Below, one piece after another: positions 35,807 to 43,607 of a stretch of DNA of 64,000 nucleotides. Made by a program: the position numbers and the translations under genes. Within the stretch, counting starts at the first letter, position 1, and each line of letters begins with the position of its first letter. The stretch is from Hungatella hathewayi. GTDB taxonomy: Bacteria; Bacillota; Clostridia; Lachnospirales; Lachnospiraceae. The stretch covers positions 1,379,501 through 1,443,500 of the forward strand of contig CP102274.1 in assembly GCA_025149285.1 (NCBI GenBank), given 5' to 3'. A model generated the notes under the pieces. The model was not told the DNA's origin. It worked only from the letters and a program-made list of their open reading frames with translations, and did no database searches.

Positions 35807-35879
35807 AACAAAAAGGAGTGAATGGAAAAAAGAATGAGAAAGAGCAGTCAATTATATAGGGCAGGGACTGCCTGAAATT

Positions 35880-35981
35880 ATGCCTGTGGAGATAGCAGGT
35901 TACGTGGTCGATGAAGCAGAAAATCCATTGGCTTTAGACAATGAGGAGTTCACTCCTAAAAATATATCAATCAAAATGTGA
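35880..35981 (+). pseudogene. 33-codon gene remnant after partial leader
   Basis: An open stretch (VEIAGYVVDEAENPLALDNE) with no ribosome site at its ATG, whose frame continues upstream to about 35835 with coding-like residues (YIGQGLPEIM). It looks like the remnant of the gene that leader B once served. It overlaps the end of the convergent XRE gene. Family unknown. Confidence 0.3.
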
Positions 35982-36227
35982 GGAAAATTCGTCACGTAAG
36001 CCACGAAAAAAATCGTCAAAATTCGAATTGAAAATTATGGATAATGCTACTAACTCGCTAACTTTTATATTCATGCGATTGGTTTCTAATTTTGCATAAG
36101 TGCTCTTAGAAATATTAAGATTCATAAGATGCAATTTGGCAACAGTTTCATCTTGTGTTAAACCAGCTAAATGTCGCAGAAATTGAATGTTGTGGCCAAT
36201 ATCCATATCTGGTCTTAGTTTTTGCAT
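35967..36227 (-). CDS. XRE-family helix-turn-helix regulator
   Basis: 86 residues from ATG 36227, preceded by AGGGGGA. The HTH is NIQFLRHLAGLTQDETVAKL...NISKSTYAKLETNRMNI, typical of Cro/CI-type repressors. It is transcribed divergently from the 36354 gene across a spacer with two matching palindromes. It probably represses itself and its neighbour. Confidence 0.88.
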   Translation of the reverse strand: MQKLRPDMDIGHNIQFLRHLAGLTQDETVAKLHLMNLNISKSTYAKLETNRMNIKVSELVALSIIFNSNFDDFFRGLRDEFSSHFD

Positions 36228-36254
36228 ATATAATCCCCCTGGTATGTCTGTAAG

Positions 36255-36323
36255 TTTCGTAATAACGAAATATATTCTTGATTTTATAACCATTAAGAAT
36301 TATAATGTTTCGTGATAACGAAT
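36255..36323. promoter_or_regulatory. twin operators between XRE gene and its divergent partner
   Basis: TTTCGT-AATA-ACGAAA (36255-36270) and TTTCGT-GATA-ACGAAT (36308-36323): two near-identical 16-bp palindromes whose starts are 53 bp apart, about five helical turns, so a dimer on each could contact on the same face. Confidence 0.75.
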
Positions 36324-36353
36324 TTTATACAATGGGGTGAAAAATATTTATTT

Positions 36354-36686
36354 ATGAAAAAGGCTGATATTGAAAGATTACTGTTTTACTACTTATGCGG
36401 AAATGAAACGGCAAAAGAAATGTCTCAAGGAAATAATATAACGTATGAGGAGTTCGATAGAATTACCTATATACTCATAGAGTTGAAATTCTATAATTTA
36501 TTAATGGAATTTTGGGATGAATTTTATAATCAATTCCAAGAGGATATTGATAAGTCAGCAGAGGATTTTTCTGATAGCTTTGAACGTGAAATAAGCAGAT
36601 GTGAAAAATGGCTATATCAATTTTGTAAAGAAGCACCAACACAAGAGTTACAAGGAATTTTAAAAGAAATATTTGATATATCATAA
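36354..36686 (+). CDS. hypothetical protein divergent from XRE regulator
   Basis: 110 residues from ATG 36354; the frame is open back to a GTG inside the operator. The ribosome site is weak (GGGGTG, far upstream). The sequence is acidic and helical, rich in Phe/Tyr (FWDEFYNQFQEDIDKSAEDF). No family recognised. Its position opposite an XRE repressor suggests the regulated partner of a small immunity or toxin-type module (inference). Confidence 0.55.
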   Translation: MKKADIERLLFYYLCGNETAKEMSQGNNITYEEFDRITYILIELKFYNLLMEFWDEFYNQFQEDIDKSAEDFSDSFEREISRCEKWLYQFCKEAPTQELQGILKEIFDIS

Positions 36687-36737
36687 TAGATATATCCAAA
36701 GATGGAGAAAGAAAGGAATTACGCCTTACTTGAAGAA

Positions 36738-36852
36738 GCCTCATTGATGTTTTTTGGAATTCATTTTTCTCTATGAGCTGCATAGCAACACTGATTATTT
36801 CTTCTCGGCGCTCTTCTTGTTGTTCTGGTGTAAGCATAATTCCTTTTGGCAT
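36738..36852 (-). pseudogene. TetR-family regulator, N-terminal remnant
   Basis: MPKGIMLTPEQQEERREEII followed by AMQLIEKNEFQKTSMR is the first helix and turn of a TetR protein, after a good AGGAGG. The expected recognition helix is missing: sequence after TSMR is unrelated. An ORF continues in frame but is not homologous. The intact operator remains upstream. Confidence 0.55.
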
Positions 36853-36872
36853 ATTATGATACCTCCTTATAA

Positions 36873-36885
36873 CGACCATCGGTCG
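36873..36885. promoter_or_regulatory. TetR-type operator upstream of the remnant
   Basis: CGACC-ATC-GGTCG, the palindrome form common for TetR-family autoregulation, located just before the ribosome site of the remnant gene. Confidence 0.5.
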
Positions 36886-36929
36886 CTTCCTGTTTCGCAT
36901 TATGGAGCGTGTATTTATTTCACGAGGAT

Positions 36930-37110
36930 TCAGCTTACATTGCCAGCCGCCTCTATCAGCGAAACATTATTTACAAAATTTTTTCAGGGAGCGGCTCGTC
37001 GCGCTGGTATAACAGATACTTCTGTTTTCCTGCTTGGATTTGATACGATTGCTCTGCAAGCCGAAAAGACTATCCTTCTACTGACCCTGAAGTATATCTT
37101 GCTTCATTGA
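36930..37110 (+). pseudogene. fragment resembling a PEP-synthase/pyruvate-dikinase-type enzyme
   Basis: An open stretch with AGITDTSVFLLGFDTIALQAEK; FLLGFD...AEK is a recurrent segment in the linker of PEP-utilising enzymes such as PEP synthase and rifampicin phosphotransferase. Nothing else of such a gene is present. Tentative. Confidence 0.3.
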
Positions 37111-37184
37111 ACTAACCGTGTGATTAACATAGACCACCAGCTATTGCGTGATACAGAGGTGGGTTACTATATTTCCACACCTAA

Positions 37185-37820
37185 GACTGGTATGCGAGGC
37201 AGGGAAAGGAATGGGCCCTCAACAAGTTGCATGGATTGGATCGGAATGGAAAAAAATCCGAGTATCGGCAGGGGTATACAAAATGGCTACCACTGTATGA
37301 ATCGGATATTCTGATATCACACTACTGCTGTGTTAAGCAGAATGAGGAGCCGATTGCCCTGTATGAGAAGCAGACTGGACGGCATCCCATTTTAGCACTT
37401 ATGGCAGAGGAATCTGCCAGGCGCAAGGAAGCATATCTTCGTACTGGCTGTAATGGCTTTGAAAGCGAAAGGCCATTTAGTAAGCCAATGGGATTTTGGA
37501 GAGCACAGGATGTGCTCCGGTATACAGTGGAAAAACAGTTAGAAATTGCAGAGCCTTATGGTGAGGTGGCCGAAGTGGGGCAAGTTCCCGGTCAGATTGG
37601 GTTCTTTCCATCATGTGGGCCGTTTAAGTGCACAGGAGAACAAAGAACCGGCTGTCTGTTCTGTCCGGTGGGCTGTCACCTGACAAGCTTTGAAAAATTC
37701 GTAAGGCTGAAAGCATATAATCCCAAGCTTTATGATTTCTGTATGGAGGAATTGGGAGAGAAAAATCTGCTTAGCTGGATAGAGAAAAACTATAGGAGAG
37801 GATATAAACAGATTGCATGA
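37185..37820 (+). pseudogene. PAPS-reductase-like protein, 5'-truncated
   Basis: The frame opens after a stop at 37182 and runs 211 residues without a proper start. WYARQGKEWALNKL, KWLPLYESDILISHYCC, YEKQTGRHPILALMAEES, LRTGCNGFE, PMGFWRAQDVLRY, TGEQRTGCLFCPVGCHL and NPKLYDFCM follow the order of the mobile-element branch of PAPS-reductase/ATP-sulfurylase-like proteins. The N-terminal SGGKDS nucleotide loop, essential for activity, is missing, with only a possible frameshifted trace upstream. An intact distant relative is at 58290. Confidence 0.7.
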
Positions 37821-37903
37821 TATTACACAGTAGAGAGGATATGAAGAATTGCTGCGATTTAGCAATCACATGGGATTGAATAGCTATATATAGATTTGAA
37901 ATA

Positions 37904-37932
37904 TTGACAAACACTATATATAGTGATAAAAT
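37904..37932 (+). promoter_or_regulatory. element promoter C with palindromic operator
   Basis: TTGACA (37904-37909), 17-bp spacer, TAAAAT (37927-37932). The spacer carries CACTATATATAGTG (37912-37925), a perfect 14-bp palindrome, the best of the three copies. It drives the long DNA-processing operon. Confidence 0.85.
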
Positions 37933-37942
37933 AAACATGACA

Positions 37943-38111
37943 TTGATTTGTGCCGCTTTTTTACTAAGCGCATTGGAATGTTTGTTCCGGGCAACCGGAA
38001 GCTAAGTTTTTCAGGCATGAGCCTAACATAAGAAAGCCAGGCAGAGAAGCAATCTCCGTTTGTAAGTAAGACATCAGAAATTTGAAGAAGTTTCTGGTGT
38101 CTTATTTTTTT
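37943..38111 (+). ncRNA. structured leader RNA, copy C
   Basis: In order: hairpin CGCTT (37954-37958) / AAGCG (37966-37970); AATGTTTG; TTCCGG-GCAA-CCGGAA (37985-38000), a stem closed by a GNRA tetraloop, followed by GCTAAGTTTTT; AGGC-ATGA-GCCT (38013-38024); a weaker hairpin at 38038-38062 (CAGGCAGAG with CTCCGTTTG); terminator. The coding region of the DUF5688 gene starts 28 nt after the T-tract. Confidence 0.75.
38070..38111 (+). terminator. attenuator-type terminator of leader C
   Basis: GACATCAGAAA (38070-38080) pairs with TTTCTGGTGTC (38091-38101; one G-U), then TTATTTTTTT. It stands between the promoter and the first gene of an about 15-kb operon, so read-through must be allowed for that operon to be expressed. 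Confidence 0.85.
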
Positions 38112-38138
38112 GCTAAAAAAGAAAAGGAGAAAGAAAAA

Positions 38139-39074
38139 ATGAACATGGAAACGCGTAAGACAAGTTTTGAAGAGAAGTTAAAGGAGAACTTGGGAGCGGA
38201 ATATAAAGCGACATTTCCGCAGCGAATGGAAAAACAGGACGAGGAATTTCTCAGGGTTGGAGTCCAAAAATTCGGTGAATCAGCTGGAATTTGGATATAC
38301 CTAAACGGCAGTGAGTTTCATTGGCTGGATAATGAGGAAGACATTCAAAGGGCGGTAACAAAAGTGATAGAAGAGTACAAAAAAAAGAGAGGATTCTTAA
38401 ATGGTCCATATCTCACAGGAGATAGCTTTAGCAACGTAAAAAACAATCTTGTTTGTGCATTGGTCAATCGCGAAGACAATGAGGAAGTGCTGAAGTATAT
38501 ACCGCATATCAGATACTACGACATGGTGGCGTACTTCTTGATTTTTATTACGGTGGATGGAGAATCGTATGTTAGAACCGTGGTAAACGAGGATTTAGAC
38601 CGGTGGGAAGTGGAGCTGCAGGACGTGCTGGAAACGGCAAAGTCAAATACAGATCTCAATCCACCGGTGATTGAAATGGTTGGAATTAAGGACTGGAAGG
38701 TGATATCAGCTCCAATAGGAAACACATTTGGTGAGATGCTCCAATCTATCAAAAGCCATCAGGAACAGAAGAACCCTATGTATGTGCTGTCAAATCAAAG
38801 TGGCCTGTATGGAGCCAGCAATATGATTGACAATCATCTGTTGGGACAGATTTCAGAGAGCTGTAATGACAGCCTCCTTATACTTCCGGTAGACATTCAT
38901 GAGATTATATTAATTCCGTCCAGAAAAAATAGAACCTCTATTGCGGATTGGAAAGCTGTGATACATGCCTTAAATATTGAAAATAAAGGAGTGAAGCTTT
39001 CTGACCTTGTATATTTGTTTGACCGGGCGGATAAGAAACTGCATGTAGCAAAAAATGATGATTTTCAGGCATAA
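38139..39074 (+). CDS. DUF5688 family protein
   Basis: 311 residues from ATG 38139 behind AAAAGGAG; the frame extends into the leader but those codons overlap the terminator. YIPHIRYYDMVAYFLIF, NEDLDRWEV, MYVLSNQSGLYGASNMI and LLILPVDIHEIILIP are the ordered DUF5688 landmarks. Function unknown; it is widespread in clostridial mobile elements. A diverged paralogue is at 56874, also placed after a copy of the same leader. Confidence 0.85.
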   Translation: MNMETRKTSFEEKLKENLGAEYKATFPQRMEKQDEEFLRVGVQKFGESAGIWIYLNGSEFHWLDNEEDIQRAVTKVIEEYKKKRGFLNGPYLTGDSFSNVKNNLVCALVNREDNEEVLKYIPHIRYYDMVAYFLIFITVDGESYVRTVVNEDLDRWEVELQDVLETAKSNTDLNPPVIEMVGIKDWKVISAPIGNTFGEMLQSIKSHQEQKNPMYVLSNQSGLYGASNMIDNHLLGQISESCNDSLLILPVDIHEIILIPSRKNRTSIADWKAVIHALNIENKGVKLSDLVYLFDRADKKLHVAKNDDFQA

Positions 39075-39110
39075 AGCCTGGACAAAAATAAAAGAAAGGA
39101 AGGAAAACAA

Positions 39111-39245
39111 ATGAAGTTAGAAGCAAGATGGGATAACGCAGGGAGAGACCAGCTCACAATCGGCGAAATGGTTGAGATGGGAAAGGATGGCTATGAGTTT
39201 GTTATCAGCGGAGGCCATATTGTATCTGTTCTAATTAACTTATAA
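39111..39245 (+). CDS. 44-aa conserved-looking small protein
   Basis: ATG 39111 follows GGAAGGAAAAC; the peptide begins MKLEARWDNAGRDQLTIGEM and ends in a beta-rich GYEFVISGGHIVSV. It lies between DUF5688 and the 39259 gene with 13-bp downstream spacing, as part of the operon. No family recognised. Confidence 0.6.
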   Translation: MKLEARWDNAGRDQLTIGEMVEMGKDGYEFVISGGHIVSVLINL

Positions 39246-39258
39246 GGAGAGGGCGCAT

Positions 39259-40386
39259 ATGAATTTTGCAGATGATTTTTCAAAGACATTCTGTGATAAG
39301 GAAGAGTTTCTCGAATTTTTGGATGGGATTGAGTGCGGGGCAGAATGGCAGAAACATCCCACCAATACTGTACTTGTGATTGCCGGAGAGGAAGAACCAG
39401 AGATTTGCGAGAAGATAAAGGACATGGACGAGAAAGAGGAAATCATAAAAGATACAATGAAGAATTCCGGCCTGTTCTTATGCCTTGGCAGTACCTATTA
39501 TCCGGTCGGACAGACCACCATGAAGTCAATCGAGAGCAGGGCCAGAATTGCAGGTTCTGCTCTATTGGATTTGCCGAAGGGGAAATTAGCCCGGGTATTA
39601 AATGACTGTCTGAATGTGACAAAGGGAAATGCGCTTGTGAGAATTCATGAAGGAAAGGTGCGCGCGGTACATGGCGGAGACCCAAGTGACTATTCCGTCC
39701 TGCCAATGCCGGAATTATTTGAAGTAGCATCTATCTATGTTGCAGAAAACTATGACAAGGCTACCTTTTCAAACGGCCTGTTCAGTCATTCTCTGGCAAT
39801 GGCGTCCTGGGAATTGGAAGAAAAAGGACTCTTGGATACATACCGGGAACTGCTGCTCCAGTATGGCTTACAGGCAGATAACGTATTATCAGCTTTGATT
39901 CGTGTCCAGACATCCGATGTTGGCGTAAGTGGTGCGAATATCTATTATTCTCTTCTGCTGGGAGCAGAGAAGAAGCCGTTGATTTTAGGAAAACCATTGA
40001 AATTGGAGCATACGAATAATGCATCCATAGAAGATTTCTCTCAGAATATGGGACAGATATTTGCCAGATATCAGGAGGCCATTGGTGATTTGTCGAAGCT
40101 GTTTCATGTATATGCCAGCTATCCGGCTAACGTTATGGCTAGTGTTATGATTAAGGCTGGTATCAGTAAGGCGCTGACAGCCCAGACGGTAGAACAGTTT
40201 AAGGCCGGACATGGACCGGGAATCTGTAATGGCTATGATATTTATTGTGGAATCTGTGAGGCGATTTTTCTGGCACAGAGCAATGGAATGGGTGCAAAGG
40301 CATTAACCGATTTGGAAGAGATGGTTTCACGGTGCTTGACCTATCGTTTCCATGAATATGATATCCCAGGAACGATTCTGTACTGA
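39259..40386 (+). CDS. hypothetical mobile-element protein, 375 aa
   Basis: A 375-residue soluble protein behind AAGGAG. Distinct segments are GLFLCLGSTYYPVGQTTMKS, VRIHEGKVRAVHGGDPSDYS, LIRVQTSDVGVSGANIYYSL and NGYDIYCGICEAIFLA. The overall layout (a region reporting on use of a peptide, a long helical middle, a final helical pair) recalls the DUF932-type plasmid/phage proteins, but I cannot confirm it by eye. It lies directly before the YqaJ nuclease in the recombination operon. Confidence 0.75.
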   Translation: MNFADDFSKTFCDKEEFLEFLDGIECGAEWQKHPTNTVLVIAGEEEPEICEKIKDMDEKEEIIKDTMKNSGLFLCLGSTYYPVGQTTMKSIESRARIAGSALLDLPKGKLARVLNDCLNVTKGNALVRIHEGKVRAVHGGDPSDYSVLPMPELFEVASIYVAENYDKATFSNGLFSHSLAMASWELEEKGLLDTYRELLLQYGLQADNVLSALIRVQTSDVGVSGANIYYSLLLGAEKKPLILGKPLKLEHTNNASIEDFSQNMGQIFARYQEAIGDLSKLFHVYASYPANVMASVMIKAGISKALTAQTVEQFKAGHGPGICNGYDIYCGICEAIFLAQSNGMGAKALTDLEEMVSRCLTYRFHEYDIPGTILY

Positions 40387-40441
40387 TGAAAGAAATAAGG
40401 CAGGGCAGGGAACCCTACTGTTCTGTCAGAAAGGAGACAAT

Positions 40442-41473
40442 ATGCTGAACCTGAATTATGAACCAGATGTGCTGGTGGAGGATATAACAACCCTATCCCA
40501 TGACGAATGGAAATTATACAGAACACTGGGGATTGGGGGGAGTGATGCGGCGGCCGTGTGCGGCATCTCGCCATGGAAAACAGCCAGGGATTTATATGAA
40601 GAGAAGGTACATAAAAAAATCAAAGAACAGAATGATGATGGCTGGGTAGCAAAGGAAATCGGAAAGCGTCTGGAGGAATTGGTGGTTCAGATTTTTATGA
40701 AACGCACAGATACCAGACCGTATGCTGTGCGTAAAATGTTCCGGCATCCGCTGTATCCGTTTATGATATCTGATTTTGATTTTTTCGTTAAGCTTGATGA
40801 AAAGATCTATTTGTTGGAGTGCAAAACCTCGTTCAGTTACCACCACATGAATGGCTGGGAAGGTGGAAATATTCCACCGCACTATGTTCTCCAGGGGATT
40901 CATTATATGAGTGTGGCTAACGTAGATGGCATAATTTTTCTCTGCCTTCATGGTAACCATGAGGGTTCTCTTATCATACGGCGCCTGGAGCGTGATTTGG
41001 CACAGGAAGAAGAACTGATTCGGCAGGAATCGTATTTCTGGAATCAGTGTGTAGCTTTAAGAAAACCACCTAAGTATACGGAGAAGGCTGACTTAATGCT
41101 TAAAAGCATTCAGGGACGCTATGGTGTGCAGGAGAATAAACAAATTGTACTTCCACCATCATATGCGGCAAACATGACGTCCTATCTGAAACTGAAAAAA
41201 CGGAAGTCAGAATTGAAGCGTCAAATGGATCAGATAGATGAACAGATGAAACTTGCCTATGCACCAATAAAGGAAGCCATGGAGGGAGCTGAGGAAGCGG
41301 TACTGGAAACTGGAAATATCAGATATTTGGCCGGCTATAACAGGAAAGTTACAACTTCCATTAATAAAGACAGCCTGGAGGTGCTGCAGCTTATGCATCC
41401 GGATATTTACAGAGAGTATGCGCAGACAAATACCTCACAGTCTTTTTATATTAAAGAGGATAAGGCAAGTTAG
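40442..41473 (+). CDS. YqaJ-family phage-type recombinase/exonuclease
   Basis: 343 residues from ATG 40442 behind AAAGGAG. The N-terminal motif LGIGGSDAAAVCGISPWKT is diagnostic of YqaJ (lambda-exonuclease-like) proteins. The PD-(D/E)XK catalytic centre is visible as ISDFDFFVKLDEKIYLLECKTS (Asp, then Glu-x-Lys). The enzyme resects dsDNA 5' ends to give the single strand used by an annealing protein; the ERF protein three genes downstream is the natural partner. The C-terminal third is a coiled-coil region (LKLKKRKSELKRQMDQIDEQ). Confidence 0.92.
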   Translation: MLNLNYEPDVLVEDITTLSHDEWKLYRTLGIGGSDAAAVCGISPWKTARDLYEEKVHKKIKEQNDDGWVAKEIGKRLEELVVQIFMKRTDTRPYAVRKMFRHPLYPFMISDFDFFVKLDEKIYLLECKTSFSYHHMNGWEGGNIPPHYVLQGIHYMSVANVDGIIFLCLHGNHEGSLIIRRLERDLAQEEELIRQESYFWNQCVALRKPPKYTEKADLMLKSIQGRYGVQENKQIVLPPSYAANMTSYLKLKKRKSELKRQMDQIDEQMKLAYAPIKEAMEGAEEAVLETGNIRYLAGYNRKVTTSINKDSLEVLQLMHPDIYREYAQTNTSQSFYIKEDKAS

Positions 41474-41488
41474 GGGAGGAAAACGAAA

Positions 41489-42067
41489 ATGGACGAAGAA
41501 ATGAGACAGCCAGAAGAAATGGTATCTGTGATAGATGGAAAGAAGGTACAGGAAATCTTGGTTGGCCGATATCTCAATGTTGTTATTGTGGACCATACGG
41601 ATTTTATGAAGCTTATGTTGAAGGAAGATTACAGAATCAGGCATAATTTTATGATGTTGATTGGGCAGTGGTTTATATGTTTATCCTCCAGTAGTGAGTG
41701 GGATGAACGAAATGAGGGCAGTGTGAAATTGTCCTGTAAACTGAAACCAGAGCTTTCAAAGACCAATTTATGGCCTTGGGTCACGTATGGGGATTCTGCA
41801 CCCAATGAAGTTTCGGTCAGCGGCCACCAGACGGAATCAGTTGAACGGCTGTTTGCAGCATATTTATCTAAAACAGAATGGGAAATTTGCAATCCATTTC
41901 GCCAGTTCCTGGTTGCTATGCAAAAGGAGGACCGTACACTTCAGCAGATATTGACTCGGTTCGCAGTGGAATGGTGTGACTGGGTGGTAAAAGAGGAAAA
42001 AGAAATACAGGGAGAATCTTACCGTATTGCCAGTCTGATTGCATCAGTACCCTCTGTCTTACTATAA
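41489..42067 (+). CDS. hypothetical protein
   Basis: 192 residues behind AGGGGAGGAAAAC, 15 bp after the YqaJ gene. Acidic, Trp-rich at the end (EWCDWVVKEEKE), with no membrane segment or recognisable motif. Position within the exonuclease-annealing operon suggests an accessory recombination role, but nothing in the sequence shows it. Confidence 0.7.
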   Translation: MDEEMRQPEEMVSVIDGKKVQEILVGRYLNVVIVDHTDFMKLMLKEDYRIRHNFMMLIGQWFICLSSSSEWDERNEGSVKLSCKLKPELSKTNLWPWVTYGDSAPNEVSVSGHQTESVERLFAAYLSKTEWEICNPFRQFLVAMQKEDRTLQQILTRFAVEWCDWVVKEEKEIQGESYRIASLIASVPSVLL

Positions 42068-42080
42068 AATAGGAGGAATT

Positions 42081-42542
42081 TTGACTGATAATGAGAGACA
42101 TTTTCTGGAATTAAAGCTTAGAGTTTGGTTAAGAAAGCTGAAACGGGAAAAAGCCGGTTTTGCCGGCCATAGAACTCCGAATGACTGGTCCTGTGAGCTA
42201 ACAGATACTGCGAAAAAATACTTATGTGATGTGGTATATTCCGGTCAGGGCGGTTATGTGCTTGCGAGTGAAGAATCTCGCTTATTTACTGAGTTGCAGC
42301 AGGCTGTGACTCAGGCAAAGGTAAAGGAAAAACTCCATCAGGCATTGTTTGTGGATATGGATTTTGAGATGGTACGAGATCTGGCATATGGACTAAGAGG
42401 CCAGGTGGAGACAATTATGGTGGAATACAAATCACACGTTAAGAAAGGGAATGAACATGGAACAAAAGATTTTAACACTACAGGAAAAAATGGTAAAGAT
42501 CCGCTCGGAGATACCTGCATTGGTAAAACGCGCATACAGTGA
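42081..42542 (+). CDS. hypothetical protein
   Basis: 153 residues from TTG 42081, four bases after AGGAGG; the frame also runs upstream into the previous gene. The N-terminal half is basic (LKLRVWLRKLKREKAGFAGH). The C-terminal end overlaps the ERF gene by 86 bp, an unusually long overlap, so the last residues (GKNGKDPLGDTCIGKTRIQ) may be a by-product of frame drift. No family recognised. Confidence 0.55.
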   Translation: MTDNERHFLELKLRVWLRKLKREKAGFAGHRTPNDWSCELTDTAKKYLCDVVYSGQGGYVLASEESRLFTELQQAVTQAKVKEKLHQALFVDMDFEMVRDLAYGLRGQVETIMVEYKSHVKKGNEHGTKDFNTTGKNGKDPLGDTCIGKTRIQ

Positions 42543-43569
42543 GGACGTGAATTATGATTTTATAAAGATTGATGATATTTTCCGCTATCTGACCCCGGCA
42601 ATGAACCGATGGAATGTGAACTTTGAAATTGTTTCGGAATGTGCTTCAAAGAGAAACGAGAATGGGGACTCTGTCTATGTTGAATTCTTAGCATATTGTC
42701 AAATGTGGCTGTATGAGGCAGATTTAGAACTAAAGTGGATTAATGCAGAGAAGCCAGAAGACGAGGTAACCGTTACAATCCACGCCATCGGTACCCATGA
42801 AATGCCGGAGAAAGCAAAAGGCAGTGCGCTCACATATGCCATGAAATACTACCTAATGGATAAATACTGCATCGACCAGGGCGGTGTAGACCCGGATATG
42901 CGGGATTTTCCACCGGATACATATGATGGGAGCATACCGGAATATGATGGCTTGTCCTCTGATGCATATGATTTCTCAGATCGGGATTCAGAAGGGATAG
43001 CAGGAGATGCCTCTGGAATAACCGATATGGAACTGGACGCTGAAATGGAAGGCGGACAGGAAGTACCGGATGAATTACCGGAGGAAGAACCGATGGAGGA
43101 AGCTGAGGAGAGCGAAGTTGATGCATCTGAAGAACGTTCCATGATGAATGATTCAGAGATGAACCCAGAATCAGGGCATGAGGAAACGGATGCGGAAGAA
43201 ACAGCAAAACAACAAGATGGGGGTATGGAATCAGATGCAAAAAAGACCAGAAGGAAGTCTGCAAAAGATAAACAGAAGGCAGATAAGGGAGACACGAACC
43301 GTCCGGTTCTGAGCCGCCATATCATGCCGGAGAATGGGACGATGGTGAATCTGCCAAACGAAGTAAGCCCACAGCCGGCTGTAAATATGACAATTGAGGA
43401 AGCTGGCAATATTGTTTGCACATTTGGTATCTATAACAATAAATGTCTGAGTGAGCTGCTCAATCAGGGAGAAGAAGGGGTGAAGGCGTTGGAGTGGATA
43501 GCCTATAATTACCGCGGCAGAAATGAAACAATCCGACAAGGCGCCAGATTGCTTTTGAGCACGCTGTAG
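42457..43569 (+). CDS. ERF-family single-strand annealing protein
   Basis: 370 residues from ATG 42457, 6 nt after AAAGGGA. Residues 1-135 hold the ERF core: LQEKMVKIRSEIPALVKR, YDFIKIDDIFRYLTPAMNRW and GSALTYAMKYYLMDKYCID. A long acidic low-complexity linker follows (PDELPEEEPMEEAEESE), then a small C-terminal domain (IVCTFGIYNNKCLSELLNQ). ERF proteins anneal complementary single strands in phage-type recombination and pair with the YqaJ exonuclease upstream. Confidence 0.88.
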   Translation: MEQKILTLQEKMVKIRSEIPALVKRAYSEDVNYDFIKIDDIFRYLTPAMNRWNVNFEIVSECASKRNENGDSVYVEFLAYCQMWLYEADLELKWINAEKPEDEVTVTIHAIGTHEMPEKAKGSALTYAMKYYLMDKYCIDQGGVDPDMRDFPPDTYDGSIPEYDGLSSDAYDFSDRDSEGIAGDASGITDMELDAEMEGGQEVPDELPEEEPMEEAEESEVDASEERSMMNDSEMNPESGHEETDAEETAKQQDGGMESDAKKTRRKSAKDKQKADKGDTNRPVLSRHIMPENGTMVNLPNEVSPQPAVNMTIEEAGNIVCTFGIYNNKCLSELLNQGEEGVKALEWIAYNYRGRNETIRQGARLLLSTL

Positions 43570-43607
43570 GCCGCATGGTGAAAGCAGCGGGAAAGAATAC
43601 TTAAAAG

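Noticed and set aside
36475..36735. TetR protein continuing through the full 141-codon minus-strand frame
   Set aside because: After TSMR the residues no longer resemble TetR and overlap the coding 36354 gene; only the first part is a remnant.
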